Shown: positions 8,012 to 17,643, counted from the stretch's first letter. The stretch: DNA of 64,000 nucleotides from Lichenicoccus sp965213775 (GCA_965213775.1 CBDCAC010000004.1:1054001-1118000), one strand, 5' to 3'. Notes: generated from the letters alone by a model not told the origin. Numbers and translations are program-made.

Positions 8012-9160
8012 CTATTTCACGCCGACGAGAAGGGAAACCTCGCCGAATGAGCCTGCCATGTAGCCCTTGCTTCCTGTTGGGTTCAGCGGAGGAAGATCCG
8101 TAACATAAGGCGACTTGATGAAGGCGACGCTCGAGAAACCGTTCGTCTGGTTCATCGCCACGACGTCCATCTTTCTCAGCGCGACCAGGAAGTTCTCGTT
8201 GTTGTTGTAGACTTCCCACAAGCCCAGGAACTGCAACACCGGCTCTTGAGGTCCCGTGTTGAAGCCGTCGAAATGGATCATGACGCCGCCAGGTTTCAAG
8301 AGCCGGAAGCATTCCTGGAAAATCCGCTCTACGGCCGAGCGGGAGGTCTCATGGAACAGGAGGGCCGAAGCGATCACGTCGAAATGCGCGTCGGGATAGC
8401 GCATCGTCTCGGCATTCTGCTGGGCGAAGTGGATCGGGACACCCAAGGCATTCGCGCGCATGTGGCCGTATCGAAGACAGGGAGCGCCCACGTCGATGCC
8501 GTGAACCTCTGCTTCGGGATAGGCCTTTGCCCACGGAACTGTCGAGTTGCCGATCGCGCAACCCAGATCCAGGATGTGCCCGGGCCGTGCGTCCGGGTAG
8601 GCGTTGCGGTAGAAGTTGACGCAGGTGTCGCCGGTCGAGTTGTTCTCCCGTCCCATCATGCCCTGGGCGTAGATCGGCACGCCCAGATCGTAGATCGCGC
8701 CGGCGGCGACGTCCTGTTCGGTCTGCTCGGTGTGGTAGCCGCCGGGCTGCAGGTGGATGTCGTAAGCCGTATGGTATCGCGGGACCTCGAACACAGGATC
8801 AAGCTCCAGGGACCCGAGTGGCGCGGGTTCGGCGGATTTCTGCGTGAGATCGGCTTGATGCCGTTCCACGGTGTCGATGACCGAGTCCCACATCATCTCT
8901 TGACTGTTGCGCTGCGTAGCGCTCCAGAACTGATAGTAGGGCTGCGCAGTCATCAGCGGCCGCACCTCCTCGTAATCTGCCGGCACACGCCCATGAGCGG
9001 CCTTGAAGGCAGGCTCGACCCTGGTCTTGTAGAGCGAGTAGTTGGCGGCGCCGATGGTCCGGGTTGAGTATTGACGAAGCGACGCGACAAAATCCTGACG
9101 CGCCGACTCATCGTGGTTGGGAAGCGGGAGAGCGCCGTGGATCTTCTGGCGATGTTCCAT
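8012..9160 (-). CDS. Class I SAM-dependent methyltransferase
   Basis: A 382-residue enzyme expected to transfer a methyl group from S-adenosylmethionine to a small molecule. The SAM-binding motif I is GHILDLGCAIGNSTVPWA near residue 190, followed by the acidic motif EVHGIDVGAPCL and the later motif RYPDAHFDVIASALLFHE. The first about 180 residues form an extra domain I cannot assign (FWSATQRNSQEMMWDS, HTAYDIHLQPGGYHTEQT) and may bind the substrate. No signal peptide. It is the first gene of the tight three-gene block with the aldehyde dehydrogenase and racemase-like gene, which suggests methylation as part of the same pathway. The 129 bases upstream (9161-9289) separate it from the next gene and contain an AT-richer stretch near 9240-9265 that could hold a promoter. 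Confidence 0.85.
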   Translation of the reverse strand: MEHRQKIHGALPLPNHDESARQDFVASLRQYSTRTIGAANYSLYKTRVEPAFKAAHGRVPADYEEVRPLMTAQPYYQFWSATQRNSQEMMWDSVIDTVERHQADLTQKSAEPAPLGSLELDPVFEVPRYHTAYDIHLQPGGYHTEQTEQDVAAGAIYDLGVPIYAQGMMGRENNSTGDTCVNFYRNAYPDARPGHILDLGCAIGNSTVPWAKAYPEAEVHGIDVGAPCLRYGHMRANALGVPIHFAQQNAETMRYPDAHFDVIASALLFHETSRSAVERIFQECFRLLKPGGVMIHFDGFNTGPQEPVLQFLGLWEVYNNNENFLVALRKMDVVAMNQTNGFSSVAFIKSPYVTDLPPLNPTGSKGYMAGSFGEVSLLVGVK

Positions 9161-9289
9161 GAATGCGATCTTCCAGCTTGAATTGGGAGGCGGAAACGGT
9201 CTGGTGCAATCTAAGCTAGGGTTGCCCAGCGAAAATGACGAGTTAATTTATAGCTTATAGAGACTAAGCGTCGCAGGCTTACGACCTGC

Positions 9290-10762
9290 TCAACGCATGG
9301 GGCGCGCGTTGACCAGCACGCGCTGAGAATGCTCGGCAAGCCCGAATTCGGCGTAGTCGATGCCGAGGCCGGATTGTTTCGCAAACGCCATGGGCAGCGC
9401 CGCCGAGAAGCCGCCATGCTGGTTGATCCAGGCGGTGCCGACCTCGAGGCGCCGCGCCAGAGCAGTGCCTGCTTCCTGGTCCATGCTCCAGACCGAGCCG
9501 CCCAGGCCGTACTGGCTGTCGTTGGCCAGGCGCAGCGCATCCTCCGGGTCGCGGAAGCGGAGGATCGGCAGGACGGGTCCGAACTGCTCCTCGTCGACCA
9601 GTCGGACGCCCTGACCCACGCCATCGACCAGGGTCGGCGGGATGAACAGGCCAGGACCGGCGGCGCGGCGTCCGCCGGCGATGACCCGGGCGCCGGAGGC
9701 GACAGCATCGTCGAACAGCTCCCAGATCCGCTCGAACTGCACGAGATTTTGGATCGGGCCCATGGTCGTGGCAGGATCGAAATTGTCGCCCAGGATTGCC
9801 GCCTCGCACCGGGCAGTCAGAGCGGCGCACAGGGCGTCGAAGGCCGCGTCATGGACGTAGAGGCGCTTCACCGCGGCACAAAAATGACCGCAGTTGCCGA
9901 GCGACGAGGCGAACACGGTATCGGCGACGGCGTCGAGGTCGGCATCGGGCAGGACGATGGCGGCGTCATTGCCGCCCAGCTCCAGGGTGACCCGTTTCAG
10001 GGTGGGGGCGGCCGCGATCGCGATCCGCTTGCCGGTAGCGGTCGAGCCGGTGAACGAGATCTTGGCGACGTGCGGATGCGCCACCAGGGCGGCGCTGACC
10101 GCGGCGTCGCCGGTGATGACGTTCAGCACCCCGGGCGGAAACGCCTCCCGCCCGAGCATGCCCAGATAAAGCGCCGAGAGCGGCGTGAACGGGGATGGCC
10201 GCAGCACCATCGTGTTGCCGGCGAGCAGCGCGTTGGCGATCTTGGCAGCGGCCAGGATCACCGGGGCGTTCCAGGGCGCGATCGCGCCGACGACACCGAG
10301 CGGACGATGCGTCAGCGTCGCGTGCACGCCCGGACGGTCGAAGGCCCGGTCCGGCAGCTCGTACCCCGCGATGATCCGAAGGTAGTCGCCGGTGACGGCG
10401 ACCTCCGACCAGGCGCGCCGCAGCGGACGGCCGGTTTCGCAGGCCACCATCCAGGAGAGCGTGGTCGCATGCGCCTCGACCAGCTCGGCGAACCGTACCA
10501 GGGCGGCCTGCCGGTGCGCCCAGCTGGTGGCGGCCCATCCGGGGCAGGCGGACAAGGCAGCCGCAACAGTGCGGTCGAGGTCGGCCACGCCGGCCTGCGG
10601 ATAGTCGACGAGATCACGCCCGGCCACCGGATCGAACGTGGTGCGCCTTCCGGAGGTTGGAGCGGAGCGGCCATCGATCGTCATCTGCAGGTCCAGGGAG
10701 CGGAGCCACTCACGCCGATCGGCGGGCGCGTCGCGATAGGCGGTGTCGACGGTATGCGTCAT
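9290..10762 (-). CDS. Aldehyde dehydrogenase, second type
   Basis: A 490-residue NAD(P)-dependent aldehyde dehydrogenase, clearly distinct from the one at 6494-7999. It has APWNAPVILAAAKIANAL, the FTGSTATGKRI loop, the base Glu in TLELGGNDAAIVL, and the nucleophile Cys in LGNCGHFCAAVKRLYV. Active-site residues are intact. It ends a group with the TonB receptor, M24 peptidase and MFS genes on the same strand. A decayed relative with a large internal deletion is recognisable at 28334-28465 in the same gene order, which supports this enzyme being a stable member of that locus. The aldehyde oxidised is unknown. Confidence 0.93.
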   Translation of the reverse strand: MTHTVDTAYRDAPADRREWLRSLDLQMTIDGRSAPTSGRRTTFDPVAGRDLVDYPQAGVADLDRTVAAALSACPGWAATSWAHRQAALVRFAELVEAHATTLSWMVACETGRPLRRAWSEVAVTGDYLRIIAGYELPDRAFDRPGVHATLTHRPLGVVGAIAPWNAPVILAAAKIANALLAGNTMVLRPSPFTPLSALYLGMLGREAFPPGVLNVITGDAAVSAALVAHPHVAKISFTGSTATGKRIAIAAAPTLKRVTLELGGNDAAIVLPDADLDAVADTVFASSLGNCGHFCAAVKRLYVHDAAFDALCAALTARCEAAILGDNFDPATTMGPIQNLVQFERIWELFDDAVASGARVIAGGRRAAGPGLFIPPTLVDGVGQGVRLVDEEQFGPVLPILRFRDPEDALRLANDSQYGLGGSVWSMDQEAGTALARRLEVGTAWINQHGGFSAALPMAFAKQSGLGIDYAEFGLAEHSQRVLVNARPMR

Positions 10763-10837
10763 GCGGTCTCAGGGTGCCATGGGGAGGCAGAACCCTCTTT
10801 TTCGATCGTGACTTGTTTCCGTCGAATGCGTCGTCCG

Positions 10838-13309
10838 TCAGAAACCGGCATGCACGCGGAACCCGTAATATGGCTTCTCGGCGGGGCTCAACAGCAGGTC
10901 GTATCTGCCGGCGACGAACATGTCGCCGGCGTCGGCGATGCTCGTCGGCGTCTTGTCATCGGTAAGGTTGGTACCGACGAGCGCGAACTCGTAGCGGCCG
11001 CGCTGCACGCCGACCTGCAAGTTGAGGCGGTTGGAGCTGCCGGTATAAGAGATATTGGTTTCATCGGCATATTGCCTGCCGCGATAGATGTAGTCCGCGT
11101 GGAGGAAGCCGGTGTAGTGCCGTCCGAGCTCATGGTTGTAGGTCGCCGAGATGGTGCCGGTGAAGACCGGGTAGCTTGGCAGCGTGTTGCCACGGTTGTT
11201 GGCGACGCCGTTGATGGCGATGCATTCAACACAGTAGTCGTTGCGTATGTTGGAGGCTGCCCAGTCGAAGGTCGTCTCGAGGGTCAGATGCCGGTCAACC
11301 CGATAGGCGCCCTCGGCCTCGACCCCGTGCACCAGGATACGGCCGCCGGGCAGGACTACCTGCACCGTCGAGATGGCGCCGTCCGTGACCGTCTGGATCT
11401 GATCGGTGATGTGGTAGTTCGACCAGTCGCCGTAGTAGGCATCGGCGATCAGGCGCAGGCGGTTGTTGAAGAGCAGCGTCTTGATGCCGGCCTCGACCAT
11501 GTCGAGTTTCTCCTGCGGCACCACGTTCCCGACCGCCGGCACCTGCTGCTGCACCTGCGCCTTCTGCGACGCGGTGGAGCCGGCGTAGCTCGCATTGAAC
11601 TCGCCGGGCCGGAAGCCGCGGGCGTAGGAGGTGTAGAGGGTCACCTGATCGATCGGGTGGTAGCTCAGGATGAAGCGTGGCGAGAAGGACGAGAAGGTCG
11701 CCTCGAAGCCGGGTCCCGCCCCATCTGCCAGCACCACGGACTGGCGCACGTCGTCCCACTGCTCGCGGCCCTCGGCAGTGATCGTCAGGTTGCGCAGGAT
11801 GTCGTAGTTGGCGGAGCCGAAGACGCCGAGCGTGTCGATGTCGGTCTTGGTGTAGGGGGTGAACTGTTGCGCGCCGAAAAAGCCGTCGGCCACGGTGGAT
11901 TGCGCGCTGCGCTGCTGGTAGTAGTTGAAGCCGAAGGTCCACTTGAAGCGATGGTTCTGCTGCGGGGACGTGAGGCGGATCTCGGTAGAGAGGTCGGCGT
12001 CCGGCGCGTCGACACGGATCGCATCGGTTTCGTAAGACGGCGCACCCGGGACCTTGCCGTAGCTCGGGTTGGGAATGATGAGGTTGTTGGTGCCGATCGG
12101 GCCCTGGTCCTCGATCCAATTGTTCTCGTCACGGGCAATGTTGCCACTCAGCGTGTAGCCGTGGCCCAGCTGGTCGGTGAAGTTGAGGTGGTTCTGGTAG
12201 GCACGTCGCGACAGGCCAAGCCCGCTGATGATGCTCGGGCTGATAGCGTTCTGCAGGATGCTGTCGGGCGAATTTATGTAGTCGATCAGGTTCTGGTTTG
12301 CCGGCAGCACGTCGTAGAGAAAGCTGCGGGTCGGCGCTCCCTTGATCTCACCGCACGTGTAGCCCAGTCCGTTGCCGCCGGGCAGGTTGCAGTTGGTGAA
12401 GGCGGGGCCCAGCTCTCCCTGCGCCGACGGGCCGTCATCATCTGTCCAGATGTTGAGGAAGTAGTTCAAGGTGAGGTCGTCGGTCGGCGTCGCACGGAAC
12501 TCCAGGGTTCCCGAGTTGGTCGAGCGCTCGCCGAGCTTAACGCCGGGCTCGAGTTCGTCATTGTACTGGCCGCTCGTCGAGTAGTGTCGGTAGCTCGCCC
12601 GAAAATCCAGAATGTTCGGCAGGATCGGCCCTTCCACCTCAGCGCGGTCGTCGGTGGTGTCGTAGGTGCCATATTCGGTGTCGATATTGCCGTGCCACTG
12701 GTTGCTGGGCGGTGTGGTGATGAAGTTGATGGCACCGGCGAAGGTGGAGCGTCCGAAATACGCCGATTGCGGGCCCTTGATGACCTCGACATGGTCGATG
12801 TCCGTGATGCCGGAGATGTTGCCGCCGGCGATCGGCGTGCCGTCCAGGAACACGGTGACGCCCGGCCTGGTCGAGGTCACGCCGGACACGATGCCGCGAA
12901 TGGTGTAGGAGTTGAAGCCGCGGTCGTTGCGGCCGACCGTCTGATTGTCCGAGTGGAAGCCGGGCGTGAAATCAGAGATGCCCTGAATGCCGCGGATCGA
13001 CCGCAGACGCATCTGCTTCTGTGTCAGGACCGAGACCGCGACCGGCACCTTGATAAGGTCCTCCCGCTTCTTGCGGGCCTGCACGGTTATTGTTTCGAGG
13101 CCGCCCTGCGGACCGGCGGATGGGCTCGATGGCGCCTGGTCCTGCACAGGTGTTCGATCGGCCTTGGGATGCAGCCTTTGCCTTGACTTCGTCAGGTCCG
13201 GATCTTCCGCGGCTCGCCCTGACGGCACCTGCATACCGAATAGACAAAAAGCTGATGCGCCGATGAGCAACAAGGCTCGCGTGCCCAGACGTTCTGCCAT
13301 TTCTTCCAC
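10838..13309 (-). CDS. TonB-dependent outer-membrane receptor
   Basis: An 823-residue outer-membrane beta-barrel that imports a ligand using TonB energy. A signal peptide covers about residues 1-33 (hydrophobic ALLLIGASAFCLFGM, cleavage near GRAA). The plug domain, about residues 75-200, has VPVAVSVLTQKQMR, TPGFHSDNQTVG, the GVTVFLDGTPI region and HVEVIKGPQSAYFGRST. The rest is barrel, ending with the aromatic C-terminus YYGFRVHAGF required for assembly. No extra N-terminal signalling domain is seen, so there is no sign of transcriptional surface signalling. It lies between an aldehyde dehydrogenase and an M24 peptidase gene. Given these neighbours, an organic compound is as likely a ligand as a siderophore. 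The short remnant at 29536-29608 matches its 3' end. Confidence 0.92.
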   Translation of the reverse strand: MEEMAERLGTRALLLIGASAFCLFGMQVPSGRAAEDPDLTKSRQRLHPKADRTPVQDQAPSSPSAGPQGGLETITVQARKKREDLIKVPVAVSVLTQKQMRLRSIRGIQGISDFTPGFHSDNQTVGRNDRGFNSYTIRGIVSGVTSTRPGVTVFLDGTPIAGGNISGITDIDHVEVIKGPQSAYFGRSTFAGAINFITTPPSNQWHGNIDTEYGTYDTTDDRAEVEGPILPNILDFRASYRHYSTSGQYNDELEPGVKLGERSTNSGTLEFRATPTDDLTLNYFLNIWTDDDGPSAQGELGPAFTNCNLPGGNGLGYTCGEIKGAPTRSFLYDVLPANQNLIDYINSPDSILQNAISPSIISGLGLSRRAYQNHLNFTDQLGHGYTLSGNIARDENNWIEDQGPIGTNNLIIPNPSYGKVPGAPSYETDAIRVDAPDADLSTEIRLTSPQQNHRFKWTFGFNYYQQRSAQSTVADGFFGAQQFTPYTKTDIDTLGVFGSANYDILRNLTITAEGREQWDDVRQSVVLADGAGPGFEATFSSFSPRFILSYHPIDQVTLYTSYARGFRPGEFNASYAGSTASQKAQVQQQVPAVGNVVPQEKLDMVEAGIKTLLFNNRLRLIADAYYGDWSNYHITDQIQTVTDGAISTVQVVLPGGRILVHGVEAEGAYRVDRHLTLETTFDWAASNIRNDYCVECIAINGVANNRGNTLPSYPVFTGTISATYNHELGRHYTGFLHADYIYRGRQYADETNISYTGSSNRLNLQVGVQRGRYEFALVGTNLTDDKTPTSIADAGDMFVAGRYDLLLSPAEKPYYGFRVHAGF

Positions 13310-13324
13310 CGTTCCTCGAGATGA

Positions 13325-13420
13325 GCCCTGAGGAGGGGATACCGTTACGATCGTCTCGTTCCAACAAGGGCGCTCGATTTCTCCGCTTGGCGATCACGCC
13401 GGAACGAATGCCGAAGATGG
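13325..13420. promoter_or_regulatory. Conserved intergenic segment between the TonB-receptor and M24 genes
   Basis: The 164 bases between the M24 and TonB-receptor genes contain a stretch that is retained, at roughly three bases in four or better by eye, in the decayed locus at 29612-29710 (shared GATCGTCTCG, CCAACAAGG and TTTCTCCGCTTG blocks in the same order). In that copy the receptor gene itself has almost vanished. The segment probably carries the receptor promoter and leader. I cannot name the factor that binds it, and I did not find a clean -35/-10 pair. Confidence 0.35.
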
Positions 13421-13473
13421 ATTTCCACGGCTCAGCCTCGAGCGGATCCAGGGGGGCGTTCCGCCATGCCTGC

Positions 13474-14787
13474 TCAGGCCAGCGCCTTGACCCGCAGGCG
13501 AGTGTCCATGGACGTGATCGGCTCGCAGCCGTCCTTGCGGACGATCATCATGTCCTCGACATGCGTCGTGCCCCAGCCGAACTCGTGGTACGGCATGTCG
13601 AGGGTAAAGACCATGTTCTCTTCGAAACGGAGCACGTGGTGACCCGGCATCTGCTCGCCCACCGAGACCGGATGGTCGGTATGCTCGAGCCCGACCGAGT
13701 GCGGACCGGCGATGACGAAGCCTGGGAAGCCCTCCTCATGGACGCTCTTCAGGGTGAGGTCGACGATCTCCTTGAAGGTCTTTCCCGGTCGGATCGCCTC
13801 GTAGGCGATGGCGAGCGCCCGGCCGACCGCTTCGAAGCGCTTCAGCATCTCCCGCGTCGGCTCGCCGCAGAACACCGAGCGGCCGACATCGCCGCGATAT
13901 TCCTTATAGCTGCCGACGGAATCGAGCTTGATCAGCTCGTTCGCCTCGACCTCGCCGGTGGCGAGGCCGCGGATGTTGGCGATGATCCATTCCGACCGGC
14001 CGCCCTGCTCCGCCATCGACATGGCATGGATCCGGCCGATCTCCTCCAGCGGCAGGCCCGGCTCGATCGCGTCGATCACCGTGTTGAGCGCGACCTCGCT
14101 CATCCGCCCCGACCGCTTCAGCAGCTCGATCTCGTCCGGCGACTTCACCATCCGGATCTCCTTGAAGATGTTGAGGGCATCGGTGCCGCTCAGATCCTCC
14201 AACCCGATGGCACCGAGCCAGCCCAGCACGCGCATATCGTCGAAGCCGAGCCGACCCCGCTCCAGTCCCGCGGTGCGGATCGCGGCAGCAAGGGCGCGCG
14301 CCGCCGTGGTTTCCGCGCCGTCGCGGTGCATCGCGTAGCGGTCCAGCAGCCGCCGGTCGCGCGGCGCCATCTCGACGCCCGGCCGCGTCGGATAAGGGGT
14401 GAGCGGGGCGCCCTTGATCGACTCCGCCGTCACCGTGCGGTCTCCCAGGATGTTGCCGCCCTCGCTCTCGTCGATCTCCTCGGTCGAGAACTCGAAGTCG
14501 CGCGGCGGGATGGCACGCGGCGGGATCCGGGTGATGAAGGTGGCGACGTTGGGCATCCAGGTCGGCTTGTGCTCAAGATGGTAGACGCCGGTGCCGGGCA
14601 TGATCAGCGCCGCCGGCGCGTCCGGGTCGCGCGGCAGCAGCGCATAGAGCGTGTAGTTGCGCGACATCAGGAACATCGGCCCCCAATAGTCGGACAGATA
14701 GTAGATGTTCTCGGGAAAGGCGGCGACGAGCCCGTCGAGCCCGTGCCGCTCCATCACCTCGATCGCGCGCTGTCTGTTGAGAAGCAT
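13474..14787 (-). CDS. M24 family metallopeptidase (creatinase/prolidase fold), copy 2
   Basis: A 437-residue paralogue of the gene at 1200-2486, starting with the same MLLNR and sharing most of the sequence, including HGLDGLVAAFPENIYYL near the N-terminus. The five metal ligands are intact: Asp pair in LDSVGSYKEYRGDVGRS, His in GPHSVGLEHTD, Glu in FEENMVFTLD, Glu in THVEDMMIV. The main difference is a longer acidic insertion near residues 100-125 (TEEIDESEGGNI). It lies 14 bases downstream of its MFS partner, repeating the transporter-plus-M24 arrangement of the left edge in opposite orientation. The substrate is unknown; the family includes non-proteolytic members, so I avoid calling it a peptidase in function. 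Confidence 0.92.
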   Translation of the reverse strand: MLLNRQRAIEVMERHGLDGLVAAFPENIYYLSDYWGPMFLMSRNYTLYALLPRDPDAPAALIMPGTGVYHLEHKPTWMPNVATFITRIPPRAIPPRDFEFSTEEIDESEGGNILGDRTVTAESIKGAPLTPYPTRPGVEMAPRDRRLLDRYAMHRDGAETTAARALAAAIRTAGLERGRLGFDDMRVLGWLGAIGLEDLSGTDALNIFKEIRMVKSPDEIELLKRSGRMSEVALNTVIDAIEPGLPLEEIGRIHAMSMAEQGGRSEWIIANIRGLATGEVEANELIKLDSVGSYKEYRGDVGRSVFCGEPTREMLKRFEAVGRALAIAYEAIRPGKTFKEIVDLTLKSVHEEGFPGFVIAGPHSVGLEHTDHPVSVGEQMPGHHVLRFEENMVFTLDMPYHEFGWGTTHVEDMMIVRKDGCEPITSMDTRLRVKALA

Positions 14788-14801
14788 GGGCGGTCTCCGG
14801 G

Positions 14802-16163
14802 TCAGCCGCGCGCGGCGGCCTGTGTGAAGGCAAGCTCCGCGTCGGCGGGCAGGCTCGCCTCGGCGCTGCGTCTATAGGCAGCCACGAACGAAGCGATGCC
14901 GGCCAGCATGGCGATCAGCAGGGTCAGCGACAATGAATCGGCGGTGGCGCCGGCGCCATGGAAGACATGGCCCCCCAGCCAGGCGACCAGGAGCGGGCCG
15001 CCGGTACCGCCGATCAGCGCGTTGCTGAGGCCGCAGAGCGAGATGGCGAAGCCGCGCAGCTCGTTCGGCACGCTGCCCTGCAGCACAAGGAAGAACACCG
15101 TCGCCAGCGCCGGATAGGCACCCAGCATGGTTGCCAGCAACAGGATGGCGACGGGAGCGGCCGGCATCAGTGCGGCCAGCATGGTCGGGATCAGCAACAG
15201 CGGCATCAGCGCCAGCAGCCGCAGCCGGCCGGGCGCACCGGTGCGCGTCATGATGCGGTCGACCAGCAGCCCCGCGGCACAGGGTCCGAGCAGTCCGGCG
15301 GCGATGCTGGCTGGTCCCAGCAGACCAGCGACCTCGACGATGCGCAGGCCGTAATGGCGGGTGATCGATACCGCGCCCCAGGCCAGTGTGGCATAGAAGC
15401 CGGCCGCGACCGCGGCGAGGCCGAGCACGAGCGGCCCCAGCTGCCGGCGGCGGCGCAGCAGGATGCGCAGGCTCTCGGCGATCGACAGGCGGCTGTCTCG
15501 AGCGGTTTCCTGCCGAGACGGCTCGCGAACCGCCAGCATGAATGGCGCCACCAGCAGCCCGAGCAGCCCGGCGACGATGAAGGCGACGCGCCATGGATGC
15601 AGCACCAGCGAAGCGAAGCCCGGGACCGGCACTGTCAGGTCATGCGGCAGATGCCGCAGGATCGCGCCGGTCAGGATCACCGACAACCCGCTGGAGAACG
15701 CCTGTCCGGTGAGGTAGAGCCCCATCGGCCGGCCTCGCCGGGCGGGCGGAAACAAGTCGCAGATCAGCGAGATGGCACACGGGCCGAGCGTGCCCTCGCC
15801 CATGCCGACGAGCAGGCGCGACGCGAACATCGACCAGAACCCGTTGGACAGGCCGGCGGCGATCGTGGCCAGGCTCCAGACCAGCACGCCGAGCGCCAGC
15901 AGGCGACCGCGCATGACCCTGTCGGCGCCGAGGCCCAGCGCCAGGCCGACGGTGGCGTAGAACAGGCTGAAGGACAGGCCCTGCAGCAGGCTGATCTGGA
16001 TGTCGGAGATGCCGAGGTCGTGCCGGATCGGGTCGATCACCAGGCTCAGCACGCCGCGGTCGATCGTCGCGACGATCCCCACCAGCACGATCAGCGCCAC
16101 CACCCGCCAGCTTCGACCGGGCGAGGGGTAGGGGATACCCGTGGGATGGGCGATCTGGTTCAA
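14802..16163 (-). CDS. MFS transporter, intact paralogue of the left-edge gene
   Basis: A 453-residue inner-membrane transporter with twelve predicted membrane segments. It opens with a short cytoplasmic tail and WRVVALIVLVGIVATIDRGV, has the loop signature SRLLVGMGEGTLGPCAIS and PPARRGRPMGLYLTGQA after segments 4-5, and a cytoplasmic loop rich in Arg around residue 220. It resembles the sugar-acid/aromatic-acid branch of the superfamily in general layout, but I cannot fix the substrate. It overlaps none of its neighbours and precedes the M24 gene by 14 bases. The intergenic 16164-16263 separates it from the FAD monooxygenase upstream, so they may still share a transcript. Confidence 0.92.
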   Translation of the reverse strand: MNQIAHPTGIPYPSPGRSWRVVALIVLVGIVATIDRGVLSLVIDPIRHDLGISDIQISLLQGLSFSLFYATVGLALGLGADRVMRGRLLALGVLVWSLATIAAGLSNGFWSMFASRLLVGMGEGTLGPCAISLICDLFPPARRGRPMGLYLTGQAFSSGLSVILTGAILRHLPHDLTVPVPGFASLVLHPWRVAFIVAGLLGLLVAPFMLAVREPSRQETARDSRLSIAESLRILLRRRRQLGPLVLGLAAVAAGFYATLAWGAVSITRHYGLRIVEVAGLLGPASIAAGLLGPCAAGLLVDRIMTRTGAPGRLRLLALMPLLLIPTMLAALMPAAPVAILLLATMLGAYPALATVFFLVLQGSVPNELRGFAISLCGLSNALIGGTGGPLLVAWLGGHVFHGAGATADSLSLTLLIAMLAGIASFVAAYRRSAEASLPADAELAFTQAAARG

Positions 16164-16263
16164 TGCCGACCCTCGATCGATGGACGCAACAGCTCAGAGT
16201 GCGCCGCCACGCAGACCGATGCGCTTCCTATTCGACCGGCTTCTCGCCAGGCGATCAGGCCGC

Positions 16264-17478
16264 TCAGGCGATCGCGCGTTCCTGCTGCAGGCTCGTGTAC
16301 ATGGATTGCTGCAGCAGGTAGTCGCGGCGCGCGTCCTCGTCGGCGAGGATCGCTGCCATGCGCGCCTGGGACTGGCGCTGCGCCTCGGCGTTGCCCGCCT
16401 CCATCGCCTGCTTGTTGACCATGGTCTGCCTCTGCACGAACTCGTGCATCACCGTACGGCGCTGGCGGTCGTAGCGGTCAAGCAGCGTGTCTGCGTCGCG
16501 TCCCTCCCGAAGGATCAGGACCAGCTTGTCGGCGAGGTTCACCACGTCGTGGATGCCGGCGTTCATGCCGAGGCCGCCCAGCGGGTTGTTCAGGTGCGCG
16601 GCGTCGCCCGCCAGTAGGATGCGGCCCTGGCGGAACGTCCGGGCGACACGCTGATGCACGCGATACACCGTGCGGTGATAGGTGTCGGCATCGCCGCCGG
16701 CAGCTCCGAAGAGGCCGATGAAGACTTGGCGGCGCTTCTCGTCCGAGCGGAGCACCTCGTCCGGATCGTCGGCCGCCGCCGGGACCAGCACGCGCCAGAG
16801 CGTCGGCACTCGCAGCAGCACGCACCATTCGGACTGATCTGCGATGTAGCTGACGTTGGCGAGACCGGAAAAATGCCGTTCCGCCGGGTAGGCGGTCGAG
16901 AGGGTCAGGAACTTCTCCGGATAGGTGAAGCCGTCGAACGGGATTCCGACCACCTTGCGGATCGTCGAGGAGGCGCCATCGGCCGCGATCAGGTAGTCGG
17001 CCTGAAGCTGTCGGGTCTGCTGGCCGTCTCCCTGGCCGATCTCCACGGTGACGGTGACGCCGGTGCCGTCCTGCGCCACGTCCGCGACGCGGTGCCCGTG
17101 CAGCACCCTGCCATGCGGATGCCGCTCCAGCAGGCCGGCGACAAGCCGCGACAGCTTATATTGCTCGCACTGAAGTCGGTATGGATAGCGCAGCACGTCA
17201 CCGACCTCGGTCAGGTCGAACGAGAGCACCTCGCCGCTGCCGCGGTTGCGATACTGGTAGATCGGCGCACGCAGGCCCTGCGCTTCCAGCGCCTCGCGCA
17301 GTTCCAGCGCTTCCAGCATCTCCAGGGTCGGCGGATGAAAGGTCGAAGCCCGCATGTCCTCAGGCGCGTCGGGATGGGCCTCGATCAGGACCACGTCGAC
17401 GCCCCTGCTCGCCAGGGCGTAGGCGGCGACCGCGCCGGTCGGACCGGCCCCCGCGACGATGACCTGTGTTCTGTTCAT
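16264..17478 (-). CDS. FAD-dependent aromatic-type monooxygenase
   Basis: A 404-residue flavoprotein hydroxylase of the PheA/TfdB/MhpA type, using NAD(P)H and O2 to hydroxylate a ring or similar substrate. The dinucleotide-binding GxGxxG is at the N-terminus (VIVAGAGPTGAVAAYALASR), the second motif is DYLIAADGASSTIRK, and the FAD-ribityl motif is GRILLAGDAAHLNNPLGG. It lacks the C-terminal thioredoxin-like domain of phenol hydroxylases, so it resembles the shorter class. The ATG at 17478 is chosen because the GxGxxG fold begins five residues later; an upstream extension would add a non-conserved Arg-rich leader. It is 165 bases downstream of the nine-gene operon and on the same strand. Confidence 0.9.
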   Translation of the reverse strand: MNRTQVIVAGAGPTGAVAAYALASRGVDVVLIEAHPDAPEDMRASTFHPPTLEMLEALELREALEAQGLRAPIYQYRNRGSGEVLSFDLTEVGDVLRYPYRLQCEQYKLSRLVAGLLERHPHGRVLHGHRVADVAQDGTGVTVTVEIGQGDGQQTRQLQADYLIAADGASSTIRKVVGIPFDGFTYPEKFLTLSTAYPAERHFSGLANVSYIADQSEWCVLLRVPTLWRVLVPAAADDPDEVLRSDEKRRQVFIGLFGAAGGDADTYHRTVYRVHQRVARTFRQGRILLAGDAAHLNNPLGGLGMNAGIHDVVNLADKLVLILREGRDADTLLDRYDRQRRTVMHEFVQRQTMVNKQAMEAGNAEAQRQSQARMAAILADEDARRDYLLQQSMYTSLQQERAIA

Positions 17479-17643
17479 GATCTCTCTGGCCAGGAGCGAA
17501 ACCCGACCTGCCGTCCAAGGGACACGCAGGCATCGGGGTCGTGAGAAAATCGTAACATCTAGAACTGCGATCCTTTCATGCTGGTTCGTGTCTGTTCGGA
17601 GCGTGGATAAACCTGCCGTCGTGCAGGCCGGGATCATCCCCGT

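Noticed and set aside
9329..13186. Very long plus-strand open frame opposite the ALDH and TonB-receptor genes
   Set aside because: It spans two well-supported genes on the other strand, and its translation is Gly/Arg/Val-rich without any motif: a high-GC antisense shadow.
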